Counted from the first letter of the stretch, positions 17,771-27,912 are shown. The stretch: DNA of 64,000 nucleotides from CAILQE01 sp036745415 (GCA_036745415.1 DAIOGF010000001.1:62001-126000), one strand, 5' to 3'. Made by a program: numbers and translations. Notes: generated by a model not told the origin, from the letters alone.

Positions 17771-18207
17771 TTAAGATTTTCTATTTCTAATTCTAATTTT
17801 TTAATCATTTCAATTTGTTCTTCTGCCGTGTTAGCCAAATAAGTTAATGTTTTATGGTCGGCATCTGCCTTAGCGTCCTGTTGACCTTGAATAACATTTT
17901 GACCAACCATAATGACTGGAAGAAGTACTAACTGTAGAAAATTTTGCGATATCCATGCAATAAGAGTAATCATCGAACTTGCTATTATCCAAGATGGAAA
18001 AAGATGCTTTAAGCTTCCGTTAATACTTACCAATATTGCTGGTAGTGAGACTATAGACAATATGGCGAATAAATAGGCGCTCCACATAGTTCCAATTGCT
18101 TTAGTTATCCTAACTGCAAGAATCTTATTAAACCTATTAAAGACATTGACTTCTTTTAACAGAGTATTTGGATGATATACGTTTGCATTCGGCTTAAGTC
18201 TATCCAT
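17758..18207 (-). CDS. DUF1003 family membrane protein
   Basis: 149 aa: a soluble start, two membrane segments (about residues 42-62 and 72-95) and a C-terminal coiled coil (EEQIEMIKKLELEIENLKKK). The segment SWIIASSMITLIAWISQNFL followed by VLLPVIMVGQNV is typical of DUF1003 proteins, whose function is unknown. Its start overlaps the end of tatC by 8 nt, so the two are probably co-translated. Confidence 0.75.
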   Translation of the reverse strand: MDRLKPNANVYHPNTLLKEVNVFNRFNKILAVRITKAIGTMWSAYLFAILSIVSLPAILVSINGSLKHLFPSWIIASSMITLIAWISQNFLQLVLLPVIMVGQNVIQGQQDAKADADHKTLTYLANTAEEQIEMIKKLELEIENLKKKI

Positions 18208-19204
18208 AAACTACTTGAATTTTCTTTGGCTCGTTTTCTTTCTTAGCTGGCTTAGTCACTTTACTGAAGCCATCTATATGCTTAACTTTTCGAGGCTTTT
18301 CTATGACGCTAGGTTGGATGTTCGCAGTGCTGGCTTTAACTGAGCTGTGGTGAATTTGCGACGGCTTATATACTCCAAACAATTTAGGATTAACGTAATT
18401 AGAATATTTAATTTCTTCAACATCATCGAAATTTATTTCGTAATCTTCACGGATATTCATATTTATATTTCCAAATGAATCATAAGTAACGTATCTTCTA
18501 ACAGTCTTTTTGTTTTTGATAAATAACATTGCTATTGATATGTAATAAAGAACAATGATAGGAATAGCTACTATGAACTGTGAAATAGGATCGTAGGTAA
18601 ATGGAAGAATTACTGCAATTATTAAAGCGCCAACTACAACCTGCTTTTGATATTTTAATAACTTAGTAGGATTTATAGGCTTAATCTGGTCAATAAAGTC
18701 TATAAGTAGTGGCATTTGGAAGAAAACAGCAAAGCTACAAATAATATTTATAACGTAATTAATATAATCATTAGCAGATATTAGGGGTTTTATTGAGCTA
18801 TTAGAATATCCCGAGAAAAAGTGCAGTGAAGTAGGTATGATCACATAAAAACCAAAAGCTGCGCCCACTAAGGCCAAAAGAACAGAGTAGAATGTTATTT
18901 TTAATAATCTAGATGTATTAACTCTCTGATAAACTGCAGGCTCAATAAATCTAATAATGTTATATACAAGAACTGGGAGAGCTATGAAAACACCCATAAT
19001 TCCAGCCACTTTCATAACAATATTAAAGCCACCACCTGGAGTATTGTAGTAAAGAGGCTGGCCTAGTGGACTGTCTAAGAATTTAATGATTGCAACTCTA
19101 AAGAAATAGCCTAAAGTACCACTAACTGCAACAGCTAGAAATACCCAAAACGCCCTCTTCTTTAATTCGTTAAGATGGTCATGAAATGTCTGCGACCCGT
19201 CCAC
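18200..19204 (-). CDS. tatC: Sec-independent protein translocase TatC
   Basis: Receptor for twin-arginine signal peptides and core of the Tat pore. It starts with the family pattern FHDHLNELKKRAFW, then six membrane segments to about residue 230, with PVLVYNIIRFIEPAVYQRVN after segment 2 and FYVIIPTSLHFFSGYS around segment 3. The start is GTG at 19204 after GAGGGTAGG. At 334 aa it is about 80-100 aa longer than usual: the extra is a charged, Lys/Pro-rich cytoplasmic tail. It is downstream of tatA. Confidence 0.92.
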   Translation of the reverse strand: MDGSQTFHDHLNELKKRAFWVFLAVAVSGTLGYFFRVAIIKFLDSPLGQPLYYNTPGGGFNIVMKVAGIMGVFIALPVLVYNIIRFIEPAVYQRVNTSRLLKITFYSVLLALVGAAFGFYVIIPTSLHFFSGYSNSSIKPLISANDYINYVINIICSFAVFFQMPLLIDFIDQIKPINPTKLLKYQKQVVVGALIIAVILPFTYDPISQFIVAIPIIVLYYISIAMLFIKNKKTVRRYVTYDSFGNINMNIREDYEINFDDVEEIKYSNYVNPKLFGVYKPSQIHHSSVKASTANIQPSVIEKPRKVKHIDGFSKVTKPAKKENEPKKIQVVYG

Positions 19205-19228
19205 TGCCTACCCTCTCATTTATTTTTT

Positions 19229-19396
19229 CTATTGATTGTCTGTTGAAGACTTTTCAGTTGAATCTTCGTTAAAACCTTTTCGAACTTCCTTTACAGAACG
19301 TCCAAGGCTTTTAGCTAATTCAGGAATTCTCTTGTGTCCAAATAGTAATAACAGTATTAGTACTATGATGGAAACTTCTTCTATTTTTCCAAACAT
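19229..19396 (-). CDS. tatA: Twin-arginine translocase subunit TatA (55 aa)
   Basis: Forms the protein-conducting part of the Tat pore. The translation is MFGKIEEVSIIVLILLLLFG, then HKRIPELAKSLGRSVKEVRK and a short acidic tail ending STDNQ. This is the TatA pattern: one N-terminal membrane helix, the F-G hinge and an amphipathic helix with the LG-R-S motif. GGGAGAG precedes the ATG at 19396. It ends 24 nt before tatC and is too short to pass a 60-aa ORF filter. Confidence 0.92.
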   Translation of the reverse strand: MFGKIEEVSIIVLILLLLFGHKRIPELAKSLGRSVKEVRKGFNEDSTEKSSTDNQ

Positions 19397-19499
19397 TTTA
19401 TCTCTCCCTCTCTTATTTAGTTAACCTCTAACAAAGTAAACTTTAATATTATTTTATAACTTACCACCTATAATGTAAATGCTTAAAGACTAGTCTTCG

Positions 19500-19529
19500 T
19501 TGTAATATTGAAAATATAAATAGTAAAAT
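19500..19529 (+). promoter_or_regulatory. Promoter of the TylF-like gene, leaderless
   Basis: TTGTAA (19500-19505), 18 bp, TAAAAT (19524-19529), then 8 nt to the ATG at 19538. No ribosome-binding site is seen. Confidence 0.5.
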
Positions 19530-19537
19530 AAACGAAT

Positions 19538-20152
19538 ATGGATATAAGTAAACTAATTCAATCCAATAAGATAATTAGCGATCAGATAGACAAGAGATCA
19601 CTAAAAGTTGTATTGGAGAATTTATCTAAGACTATAGAAAGAGATGTTCCAGGAGATATAGTCGAATTAGGTTGCTATAAAGGTACGACAAGTCTTTTTA
19701 TAAGAAGAGTATTAGATTATTACAAGTCAGATAAGAAATTCTATGTTTATGACTCATTTGAAGGACTCCCCTGGAAATCTTCCGATGATCAATCTATTAT
19801 TGGTGAGGTATTCAAAGAGGGTGAACTTAAAGCCAATAAAAAAGAACTCATAAATAACTTCAAAAAAGCTGGGTTTACACTACCCATAATTCACAAAGGT
19901 TGGTTTAAAGATATTAAGCATCAAGACATGCCAAAAAACATTAGTTTTGCATTCTTGGATGGAGACTTCTTTGAATCAATCTTTGTCAGCCTAGAGCTGG
20001 TTTATCATTTTCTTTCTGATGGAGGAATTATAGTTGTAGATGATTACGACAACCCTAAGCTTCCAGGTGTAAAGAAAGCAGTAGATACATTTTTTATAGA
20101 TCTAGATGTAAATATTCAGAAAATTGCCAATGAAGCAGTAATATATTTTTAA
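19538..20152 (+). CDS. TylF/MycF-family SAM-dependent O-methyltransferase
   Basis: 204 aa. SAM motif I is VELGCYKGTTSLF (about residue 43); FYVYDSFEGLPW is the TylF signature; IHKGWFKD and FAFLDGDFFESI follow; the metal/active-site acid pair lies in GIIVVDDYDNPKLPGVKKAVD. Family members methylate hydroxyls of sugars, often on cell-surface glycans or antibiotics. No sugar-nucleotide genes adjoin it, so the substrate cannot be named. Confidence 0.85.
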   Translation: MDISKLIQSNKIISDQIDKRSLKVVLENLSKTIERDVPGDIVELGCYKGTTSLFIRRVLDYYKSDKKFYVYDSFEGLPWKSSDDQSIIGEVFKEGELKANKKELINNFKKAGFTLPIIHKGWFKDIKHQDMPKNISFAFLDGDFFESIFVSLELVYHFLSDGGIIVVDDYDNPKLPGVKKAVDTFFIDLDVNIQKIANEAVIYF

Positions 20153-20189
20153 GAAATCTTCTTATTGCTACTTGATTATTATTTTAATC

Positions 20190-21827
20190 CTAGATGTCTG
20201 ATTTAGCTTTATTCCTTAGAGCCATAGTTGAGCTTATAAGTACAAAACTAGTTACAGCGCCGATTATTAAAGTAGCTTCAGAGAAAATGTTTTCGAATTT
20301 ACCTGAACCAGTGTTTGGCGTAGCTGGTACGGTTGGCAAGCCAAGGAAATAACTCGTAGTAAAAGCACTAGGAACTCCACCTCCATCACCAATTGTTATG
20401 CTAGAGGTTGGATCGCTACTATTAAAAATAGGAGTTCCACTTCCAATTCCAACTATGTAAATATTTCCTAATTTATCTACTGATGAAGAATTGTGATATG
20501 CGGTGGTACTAGAAGCGCCTGTATCTACAGTTCTAACGAATTTAAATCCACCATTTAAATCTACTCCAATGAAAAATGCACTAGTATTGGCTGATGTTAA
20601 GTCATTGGCATTTGAAGCTGGATTAAAATGAATAGTACCACTCCAAGAACCAACTGCATACAGACCGTTGTTGTAGTAACTTAATGAATTAATGTATACA
20701 GTACTATTACCATCACTATTTTTAAATGTCTTAGTCCATGTATAATTTCCATCATTAGTTAGTTTGGTTATAAATGCATTATATTTATTATTATTACCAG
20801 TGGTTGAACTATCATCAACCACAACAGAACCTCCACGACCATCAAAAGTTATAGAACCAGAATACTGACCACCTAAGTAGATGTTGTTATTATCGTCTAA
20901 AACTAAAGATTGTGGGTATACGTAAGAATTATCTGAAGAAGCTAGATATTTCGTCCAGATAACATTTCCGTTAGAATCGTACTTACTTACAAAACCCTCA
21001 CCTGAATTAACCGCAGGGCTTGGCAATTCATGATAACCACAAAGATAAATATTTCCATTTTTATCTAATTTAATAGAAGAGCTGTAGGTATTTGAATCGG
21101 AAGGATCTAAATTGGTAATTTTTGTCCATTTATAATTACCGGAATCATCATACTTAGTTATATAACTTTGAAAACTAGAAAATGTTTGAGTGTTAGAGCC
21201 ATTTAAGCCATCAAAAGTTACAGTTCCAGTAACACTACCCGAGATATATAAATTATTTGAAGCGTCTGTCGTTAGTGCATTAACAATATACCCATTTGAA
21301 CCACTTGGAATAATATAATCCCTAATAAAATTACCATTGTTATCGTAAGCGGCAACAAATCCGAAGCTATCAGGATTGAAATATGACTGGTCGCCAATTC
21401 CAACAGTGCCTGAACCTACACCGCCTATATAAACGGTTCCGTTAGGAGCTACGGTTAGCCCGAAACAAAAAGCTCCTGAGTTTTGATCTAAAGGCACAAC
21501 TGCCTTAGTCCAAACATAAGCTCCACTACTGGAGTACTTTGTAACGGCACAGCCTGGATTCATACCATTTAATGGAGTAGATATAGTGTCATGATTACCA
21601 ATAGGATCAAAAGTCACTGTTCCACCAAAAACACTAAGAGTATAAGTATTATTATTGGAGTCTGTAGCAGAAAACATTCCCTCACTAGCCCCACCGTCTG
21701 ATAGACCATTAGTTTTAGTGAACCTATACTGAGGCAATTCACTGCTATCTGCTTTCACCATACCACTTGAAGCAGTTGTTAATATTAACGTATACAATAA
21801 TGCGCTAAATATCCTAAAAAATCTTTT
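20190..21827 (-). CDS. Surface beta-propeller protein with C-terminal PNTGSG anchor-like signal
   Basis: Secreted repeat protein. The N-terminal signal peptide runs to about residue 24 (MVKA-type end). About seven SBBP-type blade repeats follow, each with a (V/L)DxNNNIYLGG-like core (KLDKNGNIYLCG, VLDDNNNIYLGG, SVDKLGNIYIVG). The C-terminus is TPNTGSGKFENIF, a hydrophobic helix, then a short basic end (RNKAKSDI). The frame opens at 21848, but the GTG at 21827 follows AGGGGAGATAAA and gives a proper signal peptide. It is a paralogue of the next gene upstream. Confidence 0.82.
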   Translation of the reverse strand, partial: KRFFRIFSALLYTLILTTASSGMVKADSSELPQYRFTKTNGLSDGGASEGMFSATDSNNNTYTLSVFGGTVTFDPIGNHDTISTPLNGMNPGCAVTKYSSSGAYVWTKAVVPLDQNSGAFCFGLTVAPNGTVYIGGVGSGTVGIGDQSYFNPDSFGFVAAYDNNGNFIRDYIIPSGSNGYIVNALTTDASNNLYISGSVTGTVTFDGLNGSNTQTFSSFQSYITKYDDSGNYKWTKITNLDPSDSNTYSSSIKLDKNGNIYLCGYHELPSPAVNSGEGFVSKYDSNGNVIWTKYLASSDNSYVYPQSLVLDDNNNIYLGGQYSGSITFDGRGGSVVVDDSSTTGNNNKYNAFITKLTNDGNYTWTKTFKNSDGNSTVYINSLSYYNNGLYAVGSWSGTIHFNPASNANDLTSANTSAFFIGVDLNGGFKFVRTVDTGASSTTAYHNSSSVDKLGNIYIVGIGSGTPIFNSSDPTSSITIGDGGGVPSAFTTSYFLGLPTVPATPNTGSGKFENIFSEATLIIGAVTSFVLISSTMALRNKAKSDI

Positions 21828-21944
21828 CACTTTATCTCCCCTTAACACTTAATTCTTATGAATTGTATTAATATAATTTAAGCATTAGCGTAATGAATTT
21901 GCAAATACATAATTAGTTATTAAAGTCAGACTATCTACTTTTAT

Positions 21945-23585
21945 CTAAGCTTTTCTGAATTTATTCCTGGCGACTAGCAATCCAGTAGTGACAGTGCATA
22001 TAAGCGACAATACTAATAGAGCTTGCTCATTTGTTAGGAATTTACTGAAAACACCCGCACCTGTATTAGGCGTCTTAGGTACAGCAGTAGGATATGCAGC
22101 TAATTGATAGCTAGTAGTAAGAGTACTTGTAACTCCTTGACCATCGCCAATTTGCTGTCGATCAATTCCTCCCGGTCCGTCAAACACAGGAGTACCACTT
22201 GTGATACCAACTATATAAATATTGCCAATTCCGTCAACCGAAGCCTGAACATACAGCGCAGCGGTACGTCCGTCAAAAGATATATCCGTAACTTTAGTAA
22301 ATTTGTACGAACCATCTTGTCCATAACCGCTAAAATAAGCATTATTGTTACCATTTGGAGCAGTTAAGTTAGTCGAAGCATCATCCTGATTGAATTGAAC
22401 GGTACCATCAAATGCTCCTACAGCATAAATCTCATCATTATAAACTAACAAGGAATTTATATATGAGTGATTTCCTTCGCCAGTAGCTATGTGTATTCTA
22501 GTCCATTGGTAACTACCATCTGAAGCGTACTTGCTTATAAAACCAGAATCCGAGTTGGTGACTGCCGTATGATTACCACCCTCCCCATCAAATGTAGTAG
22601 ATCCATTAAAGAACCCACCTACGTAAATATTATCAGTACTATCAAGTGCAATAGAGTTACATCCAACTTGGTTGCTGCCAGTAGTAATAACAGATTTTAC
22701 CCAAATCGAATTTCCTTGTGAGTCTAACTTTTCAAGAAAAGCATATCTACTATTATCACTATTATCATATTGACCACAAGTGTATATGTTTCCCGATTTA
22801 TCTACAGTTATAAAACTGTTAAGTGAGAAGCCATATGGCTCAACATCTGCTATCTTTACCCACTGATATACGCCCTGGTCGTTATACTTCGCAGTGTACG
22901 CAACTTGACTGCTATAAGTATTGTAATTTGTTCCATCAAAAGAAACATTGCCCTGTATATTACCTCCGATATAAAGATTATTGTTCGAGTCCACTGACAA
23001 TGTATTTAACTCATTCCAAGAACTGGAATCCCCTCTAGGAAGTATTAGGGTCTTCAGATAACTACCGTCAGTTTTGTATTCATTAACATAGGAGTAACCA
23101 TATGAACCTCCGTATGTGTCAGAATATGAGTGAGTTCCACCTGGGCCATCATAAATTACAGAGCCCGCAGAATAACCTCCAACGTACACAACGCCATTAC
23201 TACCTACAGCTACGGAATCACAAATATCAAACCCATTAGTTGGATCTAGGTAATCGATAAATTTAGTCCACTGATAAACTCCTGCGCTATTGTATTTTGT
23301 TAATGCGCAAGTAACAGTCATTCCTTGTCCACCCGTTGGAGTGTAAGAACTAGTATTATCTCCTGGATTAAACTTCACAGTTCCATTCCATATGCCTGCA
23401 GTATATGTATTATTACTTGAATCAGTAGCTGAAGCAGTACCATTAGACCACCCATTTGTTACGTCATTTATTTTTGTGAACCTATAACTTGGATAGTTGG
23501 CTGCAGCCTGAGCAAGACCACTCATTCCAGTAAATAACCCTATTATGGATATAAAGGTTCCTGCTAATTTAATTTTTATTCTCAT
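21945..23585 (-). CDS. Surface beta-propeller protein, paralogue, with PNTGAG anchor-like signal
   Basis: 546 aa with the same design as its downstream neighbour: signal peptide ending in AQAA, SBBP-like repeats (SVDSNNNLYIGG, TVDKSGNIYTCG, ALDSTDNIYVGG), and the end KTPNTGAGVFSKFL, a hydrophobic helix, then RNKFRKA. The mature start YPSYRFTKINDV aligns with LPQYRFTKTNGL in the neighbour, so the pair is a tandem duplication. GAGGGG precedes the ATG. Probably displayed on the cell surface; ligand unknown. Confidence 0.85.
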   Translation of the reverse strand: MRIKIKLAGTFISIIGLFTGMSGLAQAAANYPSYRFTKINDVTNGWSNGTASATDSSNNTYTAGIWNGTVKFNPGDNTSSYTPTGGQGMTVTCALTKYNSAGVYQWTKFIDYLDPTNGFDICDSVAVGSNGVVYVGGYSAGSVIYDGPGGTHSYSDTYGGSYGYSYVNEYKTDGSYLKTLILPRGDSSSWNELNTLSVDSNNNLYIGGNIQGNVSFDGTNYNTYSSQVAYTAKYNDQGVYQWVKIADVEPYGFSLNSFITVDKSGNIYTCGQYDNSDNSRYAFLEKLDSQGNSIWVKSVITTGSNQVGCNSIALDSTDNIYVGGFFNGSTTFDGEGGNHTAVTNSDSGFISKYASDGSYQWTRIHIATGEGNHSYINSLLVYNDEIYAVGAFDGTVQFNQDDASTNLTAPNGNNNAYFSGYGQDGSYKFTKVTDISFDGRTAALYVQASVDGIGNIYIVGITSGTPVFDGPGGIDRQQIGDGQGVTSTLTTSYQLAAYPTAVPKTPNTGAGVFSKFLTNEQALLVLSLICTVTTGLLVARNKFRKA

Positions 23586-23659
23586 ATCACCCCTCTTCTT
23601 TTGCTTAAAAATAATTTAATATAATTTAATCATTGGCTTCATACAATTATAATAAATTT

Positions 23660-26089
23660 CTATCTTGCAATTTGCCTAATCTTATACCTATAAGCTGTCG
23701 TAAGTGCTGCGGAAACTGAAAGTGCAGACAAAATAATTAGAGATATCTCATTCGAGATCGAACCATCAAACACTCCGTATCCGGTATTTGGAGATTTTAC
23801 AGTTGTATCACTTAATGATTTGCCGCCAATAAGACTAGTTAAATCCCAGTTATACAAATTGTAGTGGCCCTGAACCCACAAATTATTGTTGTAAGGATCG
23901 TAAGTAACATCGTAAGTTCCATTCAAGCCAGGGTAATCTAACGTATAATTGACCGCTGAAGTAAAGTCTGATTCACCAAAAACCCATGATGCGCTCATAT
24001 TATCTGTAACCCCATTAGACATATCAAAGCCTAGAACTCTGTAATTATCATCGTCTGCCACAAATAATCGATTATTATTATTGTCGTATGTTACACCCCA
24101 TGGATAAGATAAGCCGTTCTGAGTTAAGTTAGTCGTATTGGTCGTAAAGTCTGGCTGACCAATTACATTAACCGCGTCCATTCCATTCGTGATACCGTTA
24201 GCTAATTTATATACCATGATACGGTTATTATAGGCATCAGCGGCATAAAGCAGGTTGTGATTAAGGTCTATCGTAAGCCCACCAGGACTATCTAATCCAC
24301 TCTGGTTTAGATTAGCATTATCTGAAGTAAAGTCTGGCTGACCGAGTACATAGCTTGCATCCATTCCGTTCGTAATACCGTTAGCTAAGTTATATACCAT
24401 AATACGGTTATTGCTCTCATCAGAAACAAATAGTTGCTTTGTTTTAGAGTCATATGTAGACTCATAATTTCCACACAGACCATTAACAGTATCGCCACAT
24501 GAATTACTAGTAAAGTCTGGCTGACCAATTACATTAACCGCATTCATTCCATTAGTAATACCATTATTGAAATTAAAGACTAACACACGACTATTTGCGA
24601 AGTCACTTACAAATAAGTCATTTAAGCTTGAGTCATAGTTAATTCCCCATAAGTCACAGAAATTACTTGCACTGGCATTATCGCAGCCGGTAGTAGAATT
24701 AAAATCGCTTCGACCTAGAACATAAGTTGGTATGGTATTAACCAATTGATCATTATTGTCTAAGGCATAAACTAAAATTCTAGAATCAGAATCATCGGTT
24801 ACAAACATCCTATGGTGAGAATGATCAATAGCAGTTGCTGGCTCATTCCACGATACTACTCCAGCCAAATCATCATATGGAGTCATTCCGTCAGTTATGA
24901 CATTAGTTAGATTATAGAAAAGCACCCTAGAATTATCTGAATCCGTAACTATTAAATTCTTATCTAACGAATCATATGTAACACCCCAAGGTTCATAAAA
25001 GCCAGAATTTAAGTTACTCCAGTCGCTGGAAGTAAAATTGCTTTGGCCTAAGACATGTGATGCAGCCATACCATCGGTTATTCCATTAGATAAATCATAT
25101 TCCAACAATCTATCGTTGTTACTATCCACTACATATAGACTCTTGGTAGCAGGATCATAACTCATTTGAGCAGGATTATCCAAGCTAGTGGAGGTTGTGC
25201 CATTTCCATTCCTATTGAATCCTGGCTGTCCTATCTCATGAACTGCATCCATGTTAGTAGATGGACCGTTAGATAGATCAAATGCCGTAATACGGTTATT
25301 GCCTGCTTCTGATACTAGAAGATAGTTATCATTGCTGTCGTATGTAATTTCTTGTGGATATATAAATTGATTAGTACCACTACCTTCATAATTGTCGGTG
25401 AAGTTAGCTTGGCCCAGTACATAAGTAGCTGACATACCGTTTGTAATACCATTGGATGTGTCGAATATTAATACCCTGTTATTATATTCATCGGCTACAT
25501 ATAAGTACTTCGAGCCGTCATAGTACATGCCGCCTGGATAATTGAAAGTGCTGTCCGTAGTTCCAGGACTACTACTCGTAAAATCTGTTTGACCTAAAAC
25601 ATAAGAAGCTGACATACCGTTTGTAATACCATTGGATAAATCAAAAACTAGTACTCTATTATTTCCATTATCTGAAACGAATAATAGTTTATGTGTGGTA
25701 TCTAATGCCATACCCCATGGACTACTCATTTTAGAGCTGGTCGATCCGCTAGATAGAGTATCGAAATCTGGCTGTCCTAGAACATAAGAGGCATTTTTAC
25801 TTACAGGATGATCACTGCTGTCTAGATTAAATACAAGTACCCTATTATTGTTATCGTCAGTTACAAACATTCGGTGATTAGCCGAATCAACCAAAGTTTC
25901 TGATGGATACCGCAGTCCAGAACTCGATCCACCGTAGTAGCCATAGTTTCTTGTTGGATTCGGGAAGCTTGTTGCTGAAGCAGCCGAAGCCCCTCTTACT
26001 AATACAGTTGATGAAATAGTAATTAAACTAACACTAAAGAAAGTTACCGCTTTCAATTTATGCAATATTCGCTGTTTTTTATTTAACAC
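23660..26089 (-). CDS. Large NHL-repeat surface protein with PNTGYG anchor-like signal
   Basis: 809 aa. The signal peptide ends near GASA. About twelve repeats of 55-65 residues follow, with the pattern YVLGQPDFxS...L..P.G..YD, LFVSDxxNNRVLVF and DLSNGITNGM, i.e. NHL blades that should build two six-bladed propellers. The C-terminus is SPNTGYGVFDGSI, a hydrophobic helix, then YRYKIRQIAR. The start codon is GTG at 26089 after TAGGGG. Such propellers usually bind proteins or carbohydrates, fitting adhesion (inference). Confidence 0.87.
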   Translation of the reverse strand: MLNKKQRILHKLKAVTFFSVSLITISSTVLVRGASAASATSFPNPTRNYGYYGGSSSGLRYPSETLVDSANHRMFVTDDNNNRVLVFNLDSSDHPVSKNASYVLGQPDFDTLSSGSTSSKMSSPWGMALDTTHKLLFVSDNGNNRVLVFDLSNGITNGMSASYVLGQTDFTSSSPGTTDSTFNYPGGMYYDGSKYLYVADEYNNRVLIFDTSNGITNGMSATYVLGQANFTDNYEGSGTNQFIYPQEITYDSNDNYLLVSEAGNNRITAFDLSNGPSTNMDAVHEIGQPGFNRNGNGTTSTSLDNPAQMSYDPATKSLYVVDSNNDRLLEYDLSNGITDGMAASHVLGQSNFTSSDWSNLNSGFYEPWGVTYDSLDKNLIVTDSDNSRVLFYNLTNVITDGMTPYDDLAGVVSWNEPATAIDHSHHRMFVTDDSDSRILVYALDNNDQLVNTIPTYVLGRSDFNSTTGCDNASASNFCDLWGINYDSSLNDLFVSDFANSRVLVFNFNNGITNGMNAVNVIGQPDFTSNSCGDTVNGLCGNYESTYDSKTKQLFVSDESNNRIMVYNLANGITNGMDASYVLGQPDFTSDNANLNQSGLDSPGGLTIDLNHNLLYAADAYNNRIMVYKLANGITNGMDAVNVIGQPDFTTNTTNLTQNGLSYPWGVTYDNNNNRLFVADDDNYRVLGFDMSNGVTDNMSASWVFGESDFTSAVNYTLDYPGLNGTYDVTYDPYNNNLWVQGHYNLYNWDLTSLIGGKSLSDTTVKSPNTGYGVFDGSISNEISLIILSALSVSAALTTAYRYKIRQIAR

Positions 26090-26207
26090 ACTAAACCCCT
26101 AAAGTTATAATGCTTATTAATACATATAATACTAGGTATTTAAATCAATTACAAAGTTTTCTATTGAACTAATTGAGAAAATTTTCTTAATCTGTAAGTA
26201 TAAGTTT

Positions 26208-27662
26208 TTAGGCAGCTGCCATTTTTATGGCTTCTTCATTGTTTTCAGAAGATTTAACATTTCTAATTAAAATAAGCGCAATTATGCCCGCTAGAAGAGC
26301 AAATGAAGCTGCGAATTTGAAAGCAACTTGGTATCCATGAACTGTTCCAGCTACAACCGTAGTCATGCCATGAACATTAGAATTGGATATGTATCTAGTA
26401 GTAGCCGCGGCGACTTGACCAGAGATTATAGCTAGACCTAACGATCCACCTAATTGCTGTGAGGTATTAATTAGTCCTGAAGCTAATCCAGACAAATTAC
26501 CTTCAACACCTGAAGTTCCAGCAACCAATAGACTTACGAATATAAATCCTAAACCAGTTCCCATCAATATAAGTCCAGGCATAACATCCCTAAGATAAGT
26601 ACCATGCACAGGAATATAGCTTAGATAAAGTAGACCAGAAGCTGAAATTATTGGAGCGATTGAAAGAATTCTCTTATATCCAACTCGCTTAATCAATTTA
26701 GGCGCATTAGAAGCAGTAAGCCCAATAAATACTGGGATTATTAAGAAACATAGTCCAGTTTTAACTGGTGAGAAATGTAGAATCTCTTGAACATATAAGG
26801 ATGTAAAGAAGAACACTGAGAATAGTGCTCCAGCAATAGAAAGCTGAACAAGATTAGCTGCAGCAAGATTCTTGTATCTAAAAATTTTAAAAGGAACTAA
26901 TGGCTTTTTAGCTTTTTGTTCGTTAATTATGAATATTAAGATCAATACAAAGCTAGAAAGTAGAGTGTAAAGAGTAGTATGAGATGTCCATCCATTAGCT
27001 GGAGCCTTTTGTAGTGCGTAAACCAATAACATTAATCCTGCAGTAATTGAAGCTGCTCCTGGTAGGTCTAGAGATTTATTTTTTTCTTCAGATTCGTGTA
27101 GTGGAAGTAGTCTTCTAGCAGAGAAGAATACAAATAAGCCAACTGGTACGTTAATTAAGAAATTCCATCTCCATCCGAAATACTGAGTTAAGATCCCGCC
27201 TAGAAGCACACCTACTGCGGCACCACCAGATGCAACAGATCCCCATACGGATAGTGCGACATTTCTATCATGACCCTGTTTATATGTAACTAGAATAATA
27301 GACAGCGCAGCTGGGGACATAAATGCACCAGATAGACCCTGGAATGCTCTTAGTACAATCAACATCGTTCCACTCTGAGCAAGTCCATCTAGTAGAGAAA
27401 CTAGAGCAAACATAAATACTCCACTTAAGAATACTTTTCTTCTTCCGTATAAATCCGCAGCCCTACCACCAAGAAGTAAGAATCCACCGAAAGCCAGGGT
27501 GTATGCAGTAACTATCCACTGTAGATTAGCTTCAGACATATTAAAAGCTTTTTGTACTGTAGGAAGCATCACATTTACAATAGACACATCAAGAACAACC
27601 ATGAACTGAGCTAAAGCTAACAGAATCAATATCAGCCAGTGCCCTTTTAACTTATTTTTCAT
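26208..27662 (-). CDS. DHA2-family (EmrB/QacA) MFS multidrug exporter
   Basis: 484 aa with 14 hydrophobic segments. Motif A-like GGRAADLYGRRKVFLSG between segments 2 and 3, VDVSIVNVMLPTVQK in segment 1 (the Asp typical of DHA2), and motif C-like LSGAFMSPAALSII in segment 5. Exports drugs or amphipaths in exchange for protons. AAGGGATAAATAAT precedes the ATG. It stands alone between tRNA-Glu and the surface-protein genes. Confidence 0.93.
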   Translation of the reverse strand: MKNKLKGHWLILILLALAQFMVVLDVSIVNVMLPTVQKAFNMSEANLQWIVTAYTLAFGGFLLLGGRAADLYGRRKVFLSGVFMFALVSLLDGLAQSGTMLIVLRAFQGLSGAFMSPAALSIILVTYKQGHDRNVALSVWGSVASGGAAVGVLLGGILTQYFGWRWNFLINVPVGLFVFFSARRLLPLHESEEKNKSLDLPGAASITAGLMLLVYALQKAPANGWTSHTTLYTLLSSFVLILIFIINEQKAKKPLVPFKIFRYKNLAAANLVQLSIAGALFSVFFFTSLYVQEILHFSPVKTGLCFLIIPVFIGLTASNAPKLIKRVGYKRILSIAPIISASGLLYLSYIPVHGTYLRDVMPGLILMGTGLGFIFVSLLVAGTSGVEGNLSGLASGLINTSQQLGGSLGLAIISGQVAAATTRYISNSNVHGMTTVVAGTVHGYQVAFKFAASFALLAGIIALILIRNVKSSENNEEAIKMAAA

Positions 27663-27821
27663 ATATTATTTATCCCTTGTTTATTAATATTTATTATTTT
27701 AAATATACATTTTATAGTTATACTGGTCAAACAAATAATAAAATATTATTTGATGATAAGTATTTTTAAATTTAAGAACAAACTAAAAATAAAATTTTAA
27801 TATATTCTTATATTTAAATAA

Positions 27822-27896
27822 TGGTGATCCCAAGGGGAATCGAACCCCTGTTGCCAGGATGAAAACCTGGTGTCCTAACCGCTAGACGATGGGACC
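27822..27896 (-). tRNA. tRNA-Glu (anticodon TTC)
   Basis: The reverse strand gives GGTCCCA paired with TGGGATC, discriminator A and encoded CCA. D arm TCTAGCGGTTAGGA, anticodon loop GTTTTCATC with TTC, T loop GGTTCGATTCC. All stems pair. An extended -10 lies upstream at 27913-27921. Confidence 0.96.
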
Positions 27897-27912
27897 ATTT
27901 CTTATCTGTTAG

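Noticed and set aside
23660..26089. Repeated DNA as a possible CRISPR or transposon array
   Set aside because: The repeats are in frame, diverged, about 180-190 bp apart and encode NHL blades; no spacer-repeat structure and no cas genes.
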